From the NCBI GenBank assembly GCA_002506875.1, contig DAYJ01000120.1, positions 1-23,662 of the forward strand: a stretch of DNA of 23,662 bases, read 5' to 3'. Below are positions 1 through 7,800 of the stretch, in pieces (positions within the stretch are counted from its first letter, which is position 1; each line of letters opens with the position of its first letter). The translations under genes were made by a program, and so were the position numbers. The stretch comes from Euryarchaeota archaeon UBA40. Lineage in GTDB: Archaea > Thermoplasmatota > Poseidoniia > Poseidoniales > Thalassarchaeaceae. The notes beneath the pieces were generated by a model that was not told where the DNA came from, ran no database searches, and saw only the letters and a program-made list of their open reading frames with translations.

Positions 1-275
1 GCATTGACCAGTGGTAGGTTCACCATCGCTTTCTTGAGAGCCTCCCAGCGGTCCAAATCGGTGTTTCCGTCGCAACTATCTATGATGTTAACAGCTCTAC
101 AGTATGCGGTTTCGCACGGTAAAGGTAAGCGCCCTCCCATTCTTGCCGATGTTGCAGCGATTTTGCAAGCACTGTGGAAAATTCTCCCCTTCCAACTGTC
201 CAACTCTCGATTTATACCTCCACCACAGATTTGACAGGTAGCCCTGTTATGATGTTCAGAAGCCGTGGTAGACAT
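1..275 (-). CDS. Partial small zinc-finger protein, unknown function
   Basis: The minus strand is open from ATG at 275 to the window edge, giving the first 91 residues of a protein whose end lies outside. Seen: the cysteine-rich series C14, C17, H34, C37, C54, C59, C68. The first four form C-x2-C-x16-H-x2-C, a spacing typical of treble-clef/LIM-like zinc sites, with CQICGG at the first knuckle and FHSAC at the second. The later part (DLDRWEALKKA) looks helical. A good TATA box on the same strand (300-307) lies about 28 bases upstream of ATG 275. This favours that start over the in-frame ATG at 293 and suggests a leaderless transcript. The gene is divergent from rpl15e. I do not recognise the family; a zinc-binding nucleic-acid or protein-interaction role is only a guess. 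Confidence 0.6.
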   Translation of the reverse strand, partial: MSTTASEHHNRATCQICGGGINRELDSWKGRIFHSACKIAATSARMGGRLPLPCETAYCRAVNIIDSCDGNTDLDRWEALKKAMVNLPLVN

Positions 276-299
276 GCTAAAGAAAGTGCACATCGAGAG

Positions 300-307
300 G
301 GTATAAA
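300..307 (-). promoter_or_regulatory. TATA box of the minus-strand zinc-finger gene
   Basis: Read on the minus strand this is TTTATACC, a full match to the archaeal YTTAWANN consensus. Its centre is about 28 bases before ATG 275, the distance expected when transcription begins at or next to the start codon. No Shine-Dalgarno sequence is visible before that ATG, in agreement with a leaderless message. Confidence 0.55.
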
Positions 308-354
308 CCGAACATGATTCGGCCAAGACGACTGCGTTGTCTGGCCCGATTCTT

Positions 355-362
355 CTTATATG
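355..362 (+). promoter_or_regulatory. TATA box of rpl15e
   Basis: CTTATATG matches the archaeal TATA consensus YTTAWANN exactly. Transcription would start near 384, leaving a leader of about 15 bases that contains GAGGTG (387-392), a Shine-Dalgarno match ending 6 bases before GTG 399. The in-frame ATGs at 360 and 369 would lie upstream of this transcription start. Confidence 0.55.
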
Positions 363-398
363 GGGGGAATGTCGGCTGCTTGCTCAGAGGTGTATGAC

Positions 399-989
399 GT
401 GGCCAAGTCTGCTTATCATCACGTCCGAGAAGCGTGGAAGCGGCCCAAGGCCAACATGTCTACTCATCACCGTCGGGACCGTCAGGCTCAGTGGCGTAGG
501 GAACCGGTATTCCAGCGTATTGCCAAGCCTACTCGTATCGATGCGGCGCGTCGTATGGGGTACAAGGCAAAGCAGGGTGTTGTGATGATTCGAACCCGCG
601 CTCGCCGTGGTGGACTCCGTAAGGGTAAGATCCACATGAAGCGGAAGCCATCCAAGGCTGGTATCCGGAAGATTACGATGGCTAAGTCCATTCAACGTAT
701 TGCTGAGGAGCGTGTCTCCCGTCGTTATCCTAATCTTGAGGTTCTCAACTCGTATTGGGTTGGCCAAGATGGAAAGAACAAGTTCTTCGAAGTCATCTGT
801 ATCGATCCCGCGCACCCTGCAATCAAGTCCGATAAGCATCTTGGCGGGATTACTAACTCCAGCAACCGTGGTCGTGCATATCGCGGTAAGACCAGCGCTG
901 GTAAGCGCGGCCGTGGACTCTTCAACAAGGGTAAGGGTGCAGAGAAGCTCCGCCCGAGCCTTGCAGCTAACAAGAATCGAGGCAAGTGA
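399..989 (+). CDS. rpl15e: Large ribosomal subunit protein L15e
   Basis: Archaeal/eukaryotic ribosomal protein L15e, a basic rRNA-binding protein of the 50S subunit with no bacterial homologue. Diagnostic stretches are HVREAWKRP near the N-terminus, WRREP, the YKAKQGVV core, the RRGGLRKGK basic loop, QRIAEERVSRRYPNLEVLNS, YWVGQDGKNKFFEVI and DPAHPAIKSD. The C-terminus carries the RGRAYRGKTSAGKRGRGL basic tail. I place the start at GTG 399. It gives MAKSAYHHVREAWK, which lines up with archaeal L15e N-termini of the MARSxY type. It also gives 196 aa, the usual family length, and has GAGGTG at 387-392 as ribosome binding site. The longer reading from ATG 360 adds 13 residues that the family lacks. 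The gene heads a co-directional group with the PRC-barrel and RNase Z genes. Confidence 0.96.
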   Translation: MAKSAYHHVREAWKRPKANMSTHHRRDRQAQWRREPVFQRIAKPTRIDAARRMGYKAKQGVVMIRTRARRGGLRKGKIHMKRKPSKAGIRKITMAKSIQRIAEERVSRRYPNLEVLNSYWVGQDGKNKFFEVICIDPAHPAIKSDKHLGGITNSSNRGRAYRGKTSAGKRGRGLFNKGKGAEKLRPSLAANKNRGK

Positions 990-1041
990 TCGTCTCCGAT
1001 TCGGATAAGGTTCAATGGTAGGCACCTCTGTTTGACGTCTG

Positions 1042-1296
1042 ATGTCGGACCTCCGTGCGGAACAGTTGCGAAACTTGCCCGTGATTCTCCCGGATGGGCG
1101 TGCACTTGGTGTCGTTCATGATGCAATTGTCGAGACGGAGACTACATCGATTACCCACCTCTTCGTCACAAACCCACCTGTTCATCTCGTCGAAGATGGC
1201 GTGCATATCGCCATTCCATGGCGTTGGGTCCGTTCCATTGGTGATGTCGTTCTTCTCCGTTGGTTCCCTCAGACACCAGTACCTAAGTCTCGCTGA
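1042..1296 (+). CDS. Small PRC-barrel domain protein
   Basis: An 84-residue protein that is essentially one PRC-barrel fold. The N-terminal LRAEQLRNLPVILPDGRALG has the typical 'set at a switch point, then G-x-x-x-G' look. It is followed by beta-strands GVVHDAIVE and SITHLFVTN, and a late strand set with VHIAIPWRWVRSIGDVVLL, which corresponds to the family's 'IPWxxVxxIGDxVIL' end. PRC-barrel proteins of this size are common in Euryarchaeota; related domains occur in RimM and the photosynthetic reaction centre H subunit, where they bind RNA or protein partners. The position between rpl15e and RNase Z fits an RNA-processing or ribosome-related role, but that is inference. The gene starts 52 bases after rpl15e with no clear ribosome binding site and ends 18 bases before rnz. 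Confidence 0.85.
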   Translation: MSDLRAEQLRNLPVILPDGRALGVVHDAIVETETTSITHLFVTNPPVHLVEDGVHIAIPWRWVRSIGDVVLLRWFPQTPVPKSR

Positions 1297-1314
1297 AGAC
1301 ATTCGGATGGATTC

Positions 1315-2424
1315 ATGAGCAAAGCCCACGGTTCATTCTACGTGCTCTCCCTCCATGTACTCGGGACCTCGTCGGCGAAACCGACCAAGGGAAGGAGTGT
1401 TTCTGGGTCTTACTTAATGACGCCAGGTGGGGCTGTACTCATCGATTGTGGTGAAGGAATACAGGAACGCATTGCTGTTCATGATAGATGGTTGCGTCGA
1501 ATTGGTTCAGAGGATCGGACGCGCCTAGGCCGTGTACGTGCTGTGTTGTTGACACATGGCCATCTCGATCATTGCTGGGGACTTCTCCCGATGCTTCATA
1601 CGATGGATAAAGATGGTCGAACCGCACCATTAGCTATCCATGGACCAACGTCTAGAGCGGCTCTTCGTTGGGTCGAAGAGGGTCATAATAGTGCACCGAG
1701 TCCAGATTCTGGAATCCATCCTGGAGATCTCGCCATTCAGTTTGACTGGTGGCGTAGACATGGTGGAAAGGAGGGCACGTTGAGATTTGATGTGGAATGG
1801 AATCTGCATCCGGTGGACGATATTGGAATAGACGGAGTTGAGATTCTCAATCTTGATGGAACTTTGTTCCATGCTTTTCATACCAATCATGGTGTTCCAT
1901 CGATTGCCTATAGGGTTCGTACACCCAGTGTTCCTGGACGATTCAATATCGAGGATGCACGTGCATCAGGTCTTGACGAGGCTGCAATCAGAGACATTGC
2001 TAAGGATTCAAATTCAGATGAACACCGAGGTCCACGTAGACAAGAGAGGACATTGGTTCTTTCAGGTGACACTACTGCAAATGTCCCCTCGTTTAACGGA
2101 TCTATCGGGCCAGTGGATGTTCTTGTGCATGAAGCAACATTTGACGACGCGCATGAGGAGCAAGCTTCCGCTTACGGCCATAGTACTGCTAGACAAGCGG
2201 CCCATGTGGGTGTGGCGATGGGGGCACGCTTAGTCGCCTTGAACCATTTCTCATCACGCTTCCAAGATTTGTCACATCTAGGCGATGAAGCGACAGAGGC
2301 TCATCCGAACTGTCATTTGTTGGAGGATGGGGATAGATTACAGATAGACCGCGATGGAATGATTCGAGTTCATCGTCGAAATACGGATACTTGGGACCAT
2401 ATCCTAGACCTTGGATTGGAATGA
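1315..2424 (+). CDS. rnz: Ribonuclease Z (tRNA 3' endonuclease)
   Basis: Metallo-beta-lactamase fold endonuclease that cuts the 3' trailer of pre-tRNAs. The two-zinc site can be read directly: the THGHLDH motif (H81, H83, D85, H86), H192 in NHGVPSIAYR, D252 in LSGDT, and H311 in LNHFSSR. The RNase Z signatures LGTSSAKPT near the N-terminus, IDCGEG, VHEATF and GHST (H289) are also present, which separates it from other MBL hydrolases. At 369 aa it is longer than the usual ~300-310 aa short-form enzyme. The extra length lies mainly around residues 125-165 (a WWRRHGGK region) and 205-245. The ATG at 1315 is directly preceded by the family's N-terminal strand. No strong Shine-Dalgarno is seen; CCTAAG lies about 30 bases upstream. 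Confidence 0.92.
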   Translation: MSKAHGSFYVLSLHVLGTSSAKPTKGRSVSGSYLMTPGGAVLIDCGEGIQERIAVHDRWLRRIGSEDRTRLGRVRAVLLTHGHLDHCWGLLPMLHTMDKDGRTAPLAIHGPTSRAALRWVEEGHNSAPSPDSGIHPGDLAIQFDWWRRHGGKEGTLRFDVEWNLHPVDDIGIDGVEILNLDGTLFHAFHTNHGVPSIAYRVRTPSVPGRFNIEDARASGLDEAAIRDIAKDSNSDEHRGPRRQERTLVLSGDTTANVPSFNGSIGPVDVLVHEATFDDAHEEQASAYGHSTARQAAHVGVAMGARLVALNHFSSRFQDLSHLGDEATEAHPNCHLLEDGDRLQIDRDGMIRVHRRNTDTWDHILDLGLE

Positions 2425-2449
2425 AGCGTTTAGCGGTTTGATTCAAGAG

Positions 2450-4810
2450 ATGCACGTTCAGTTCAGCATCATGCGTCAGGTGATACTGCTAGTCACTGTT
2501 CTCCTTTTTTCTGCCGCAGTTCCGACGACATTGGCCACTTCAGCACGAACTCTGGACTGTTCGGACGCTTCGGGTGATGGTGCATGGGTTCTCCCTGATC
2601 AAGATTGCATTATGTTCGATCTTGGTAGTATCACTCCCGGCGACACAATTCAGTTTGGCTTCGATTCCGATGTTGAAGTGGATGTACTGATGTTTAGTGC
2701 TGCAGGATATGCCGTATACTCAAACGATCAATCCTACCGTTCAGCAAACGTATGGTCGGAGGCAGGTACGCTTGAGTTACTCAATGGAACTGCTGATTGG
2801 CGTTGGACAGCCCCAGAGGATCGAAGTCAGACATCTTGGATTCTCATAATCGATAATCTGGATCATCCTCAAGATGACGGTCAAGGCGCTCTAGGAGGGT
2901 CCGCAGCATCTGGCTCGATTACATATGGTCCTGCAACAATCCGTTCTTGGACGCTACATGATACTCTGACTCTTCTTGATACAGACGAAGGAGTAGATTT
3001 GGCAGGTCCGTTCTCTTTCATGGAAGGAACACAGGTACTGATTGAGACATTTGCAATTGACGGGGCCCCAGATGTCTTTTTGATGACACAGCAGCAGCGC
3101 GATCTCTATCTCCAGGACAGTTCCAACGACTTCCGAATTTCTGACACGGAGATTCTCTCTATCACCACTTCTAGTTCTCGATCATGGTCCGTTCCTTCAG
3201 TCCATGCCGATCAACCTCTCCACCTTATGGTCGATAACACGGCTTCACCCAATGGCGGTGGTTCCGGTGCTGTTTCAGCACGTGTCGGAGTTGTTCTTTC
3301 CATTCTCCCGGTTGTGGATGCAGTTCTCACGAGCACGACAGATCTCCTAAAGGTGGATGTAGGACAGATAGTTAACATCGATGCCAGTGGTTCTCCTGAC
3401 GATTGGAATCAAATTGTTGAGAATGGATACGTATGGGATAACGCACTAGCAGATTGTGCTACATCGACGACAGGTTCCAGTGTTGATTTATGTTGGACGA
3501 CTGAGGGTGTCAGGACTGTTGAGGTTACCGTAGATTCAATTGACGGTAGAAGTGCAACGAACTCTCTTCAAGTCACGGTTGTAGATCAAACAAATCCTAC
3601 GGCAGAGATTCTAGTATCGGGTATCATCGATCGTGGAGTCGGTGAATCATTCACTATCACGGCTCGGTCCACAGACAACGGTTTTGTACAGAAGGAGGAA
3701 TGGTTCGTTGATGGACTCTTAGAGAAGAGTAGCAATGGTTCAGGGTCAAGTTTCACTCATTCCTTCGATGATGTATCGGATGTAGGACCTCATACTGTGA
3801 CACTTGTTGTGCATGATGGAGCTGGAAATACACAAGAGGACACCGCTGATATCGAAGTGTCTGATGTCACCGCTCCTACTATCGATAATGTCGCCGGGCC
3901 AGCCTCAAAGGAGTATGGAGCAATAGCAACCTTTTCTGCTACGGCATCCGATCCTGAAGATTCCGAACTTAATTTCACGTGGGATTTTGACAGCACAGTC
4001 GATTCCGACGGCAATGGAATCCCAGATGATGATGTAGATGGAAACGGAAGTATGGTAGAGATTCAGTTTACATCGGCAGGTAGCCGCTTCGTAATTTGTA
4101 CTGCAACCAATGATGCGGGCCTATCTACATCAAAATCAACATCCATTACTATCCTCAACCCCGATGCAGAGGATACTGGAAGCGGATTTCCCTCTGGTAC
4201 ACTTCTTGTTACCCTTTTGTTGGTCATCATTCCTTTCGTAATCGGAGTCGGAATTCTTCTCTGGCGCCGTAGTACGAATCAGCTTGCTGCCCGACTCCTT
4301 GCTGAACGCCAGGCAGAAGAAGAGGCTGCCGCGTCCGCTCCTCCGCCAACAGCCGAGGAGCAGGCAGCAATGTTTGCATCCAGGAGTAATGGAGAAGATT
4401 TCGCATCCATTGCAGGTATTGCTCAACGTGATTACTCATCTTCAACATCAACCGAATCGGATAGCCGTAGTTCGCCCGTGTTGGATGATCTTTTTTCAGA
4501 TGACGATGAGGTCGATGATGTGGAAACGAAAGTTATCGATAATGCTTCAACTAGCGCTACATCGGCTGAGATATCCGGTGTTTCTACCCCGAATCCCGCT
4601 CCATCTAGGCTCGGAATCGAGATTCCCGATTTTGATACAGATTCAACAGCATCTCCCTCTTCTTCGTCAGAGGTGCAATCTGATTCTTTGATGGTACAAG
4701 CAACCTGCACATCCTGTGAGGCCCGCTTCAAGGTTGAACTCCCGTCAGGACGTAGTTCTGGCCGTACTGCATGTCCCTCTTGCGGCGATATACAAACAGT
4801 ATCCCGATGA
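2450..4810 (+). CDS. Membrane-anchored PKD-domain surface protein with C-terminal zinc ribbon
   Basis: A 786-aa type I membrane protein. A signal peptide (about residues 8-29, core VILLVTVLLFSAAVP) is followed by roughly 550 extracytoplasmic residues. The first ~270 form two related beta-rich modules. Then come Ig/PKD-like modules with WFVDG, SYxH-type and VVHDGAGN strands, and a last one (WDFDS) containing a Ca-type acidic loop, DSDGNGIPDDDVDGNG, near 519-534. One membrane span (about 583-605) ends in LLWRR, so the tail should be cytoplasmic. The tail is ~180 residues: an Ala/Glu coiled stretch, then a Ser/Asp-rich disordered linker, and finally a zinc ribbon with C753-x2-C756 and C775-x2-C778, similar in layout to MJ0042-type ribbons. 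Start choice: the TTG at 2411 would overlap rnz and spoil the signal peptide, so ATG 2450 or ATG 2471 is better. Function unknown; adhesion or envelope sensing is plausible. Confidence 0.85.
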   Translation: MHVQFSIMRQVILLVTVLLFSAAVPTTLATSARTLDCSDASGDGAWVLPDQDCIMFDLGSITPGDTIQFGFDSDVEVDVLMFSAAGYAVYSNDQSYRSANVWSEAGTLELLNGTADWRWTAPEDRSQTSWILIIDNLDHPQDDGQGALGGSAASGSITYGPATIRSWTLHDTLTLLDTDEGVDLAGPFSFMEGTQVLIETFAIDGAPDVFLMTQQQRDLYLQDSSNDFRISDTEILSITTSSSRSWSVPSVHADQPLHLMVDNTASPNGGGSGAVSARVGVVLSILPVVDAVLTSTTDLLKVDVGQIVNIDASGSPDDWNQIVENGYVWDNALADCATSTTGSSVDLCWTTEGVRTVEVTVDSIDGRSATNSLQVTVVDQTNPTAEILVSGIIDRGVGESFTITARSTDNGFVQKEEWFVDGLLEKSSNGSGSSFTHSFDDVSDVGPHTVTLVVHDGAGNTQEDTADIEVSDVTAPTIDNVAGPASKEYGAIATFSATASDPEDSELNFTWDFDSTVDSDGNGIPDDDVDGNGSMVEIQFTSAGSRFVICTATNDAGLSTSKSTSITILNPDAEDTGSGFPSGTLLVTLLLVIIPFVIGVGILLWRRSTNQLAARLLAERQAEEEAAASAPPPTAEEQAAMFASRSNGEDFASIAGIAQRDYSSSTSTESDSRSSPVLDDLFSDDDEVDDVETKVIDNASTSATSAEISGVSTPNPAPSRLGIEIPDFDTDSTASPSSSSEVQSDSLMVQATCTSCEARFKVELPSGRSSGRTACPSCGDIQTVSR

Positions 4811-4868
4811 GCCTCTGAAGCACAACCACGGGAATAGCCTAAAGATGAGTTCGTCGAAGTTACAATCG

Positions 4869-7800
4869 ATGGCTCCCTTAGTCGAGCGCAATCTTCCTCG
4901 GAAGAGTCTCGTATTGGTCATCATCATGGTTCTCTCTGTGTGGCTTCCCGTTCCGGCGGTGAGTGGAGCAATTCAGATTGACAATCGAGATTTCGGGGTC
5001 CTTGCAGAACTCTACGGCGCCCTTGATACTCGTTCGGAATTACTAATCGATGATGGCGAGGGGGCCCTCGCTGCAAATTCGATGAGATCAGTCGATTCCT
5101 CAATTCGTAATTCCTCCTCATCAGATGCGTTGGGATCAGCGGACGATCCAATCCCCGATGCCTCATGGAAGAACATCACCATAGAACCGGTACAGCATCC
5201 GAGTCCATACGAGATTATTCTTGATCCTTCGAGTGCACCACCTGGGGCCACTGATAGCATACTCAATACGCTGATTAACATCACCGATTATGTCATCTGG
5301 ACACAATATGAGACCGTTAACGGAGAAGTTGTGGATAAGTTCGAAGTCATTGATTTCTCTGCTAGTTTGTTTTCTCTTTTCCCCCCTTTACCTGGCCAAC
5401 CTACCCCTGATCCGTTTCTCCATGAAATCGATATTGACAATCTCTTGAATGATGGCTCCACATCGACAAACCAGAATTCAGGCGATCTTACTGAGGAAGG
5501 AGATTGCGGATACGACATATCAGTGGGGCTTACAATTGCCATTGATTCAGGCGATGGTTGGGGTGTTGAGGGTACGAATATCTGGGTTGAGCCGACAATT
5601 GAGTTCAGCGTGAAGATGTTCAATGGGGGCGTATCGACTTTCGATGCCGACTGTGATGAAACACCTGAATCAGAGACGGGGGATGCAGTATGGGATTCCA
5701 TGAAGACCTTGCGTGTCTCTCTGTTCAAACAATTCACCTATTCTGAATCCTTGTTCTTTGGTTCGCCTGGTCCAAGTTACATTTGGGTCATCGATACCCA
5801 CTACACAATACCTCCAGAAGATACATCTCTTGAGGTTGGTATCGAGAGAATTTGGTTCGATGCCCCCGGAACGGTCCTTAGTGCCTTGAATGGTCCCTTC
5901 GGATTGCTGGGCCTCCTTGGTGTGGATACCTCAGGGATCAAAATTGTCTCTATTGCTGCTCCATATGCAATCCATCTAGAGACTCTAGGGACCACTGCCT
6001 GCCCAACGGGATATGATCCGGTTTTCGATGTCGACGTCAATCCGATTTTACATGGTTGTGGAACGCAAGCAGGATTCGGATATGTACACTTGAATGAACC
6101 CGTTAATGGACAACGTGAAGCAATCGAGGTCGCCTATATCGAATTCAGTGCACATCCGGCCGCAGGCGACGATCGAATTCCATCAGAAGTGGATCTCGTT
6201 ATACGGACGGATTCTGTACTGTCTACGACTGCAGCTGACATAGGAGAGGGGTCACTCACTTCGATAGAATACTTTGCAGATCGAAGAGCGGATATCCATG
6301 TTCATTTCCATGAGGATCGAAGAAACGTTGCTCCATCTACAATTGACGGTTCTTTCGGTAACGTGACAGAGAGTGCAGGGTGGCTGCGTGGGATGCCTGC
6401 GGGATCATTGGACCAACTTGAGATTGAGCGTGTTTTCAAGATGCTAGGTTCGGATAAGTCCCCCGAACTTCCGGGGCGACTCCCAGAACGACTAGGATTA
6501 ATTATTGCAATCAAGAATTTTAGCAAGGACAATTCGCCGAATGCAAATGATCCCAGCCTCCCCGTGAATCCTGCAGATCCTCCGCAGTCACTGGTCGTAA
6601 TCCGATCAGTCCAATCGGTTACGGAAATTGATTACGGCTCTTGGTTCCTCAGAGAAGGTGCGGATGAGGACCGACGCCAGATACGTACCCGGTTGATTGG
6701 AATCCCAACAACTCTCGTTCTTTTCGGGAGTTTCGCAATCGATGGCGGAGATGATGGAACGAATGCGACATTAGACGATCCCAACGGTGCCAGTTTGGAT
6801 ATCTTCTCCCGTATTCTAGATACGACTATTCTCAACCTTGTGGACATATTCATCAATATCGGTTCAGCGTTGAATGCAGTCCCCCAGGCTCTTGGCGAAG
6901 CTCTCTCCGGAGGGCTAGAGGCAGGTAATGGGCTCGAAGGAACGGAATTCCATCTCCAGATGTTCGATGATCTAGGAGTAAATCGAATTCCAGATAGATT
7001 GGACCTAGTTGAGATGGATCTTGGCACTTCTAACCATCCTACATTGGCAGGAGATCATATCTTTTTGTCAGAAGATCGAGATCTTGATCTTGTTCAGGGG
7101 CGAACCAATTCTCGTGAACCATTGATGCCAATAGCGCTCAGCATCCGTCTTAGTGGATTCAGTGCAGCCGACATTTCCGATGATCAATTTCTAGATGAGC
7201 AGATGCTTACGTTGGAAACTGTGAATTCTCAGCCATTGCGTGTTGGTTTCATCCAACATAATGCTGACAGCCTCATCGGGGCGTCACTCCATATTGTGCA
7301 GATTAGTGCATTACCTGACCAAATGTCAATGTCTCTCCAACCAAGTAAGACCTTCTGGAATGCAAGCGACTCTGTCGACGAGATTACCTACATCGGACTT
7401 TCCGAGGATCAGCGACAAGTTGTCCGCATGCGAGATGTACCAATGAGTTTCGAGATGGAGGTGGCTGACTCGTTCTCATGGGTTGCAACGGAACCAATGA
7501 GTAGTGTAGAGATTCAGGTGAGTAACCACACGGCTCCTAAGACAATGGATGATGATCATTTCTTGTTCAATTACGACGGTCTCACTGATACCGCATATCT
7601 TTCTGCTCGGATAACGAATCTTTCTGAAATCACCTTCATCGAAGCAGATACTGATGCGGATCCTGAAGCTCTTGACTCAATCCGGTTACGCGTGGACGGT
7701 AACCGTACCTTCCGCTCTTCAATTCAACACGTGCCTGGACCAAATGACCCTGCAACACGCGGTCTCCACCTAAGGGCCCTGATTGACCCACTTCCCGGCA

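Noticed and set aside
4..234. Plus-strand open frame of 76 codons at the left edge
   Set aside because: The opposite strand has an open frame with an ordered Cys/His zinc pattern and its own TATA box; the plus-strand translation has no recognisable features.
384..1025. Minus-strand open frame of 213 codons over rpl15e
   Set aside because: It is antisense to the unmistakable L15e sequence, with composition explained by that gene's codon pattern.
4716..4868. GTG-initiated extension of the large exported protein
   Set aside because: It overlaps the zinc ribbon codons of the preceding gene and would push the signal peptide about 60 residues inward.
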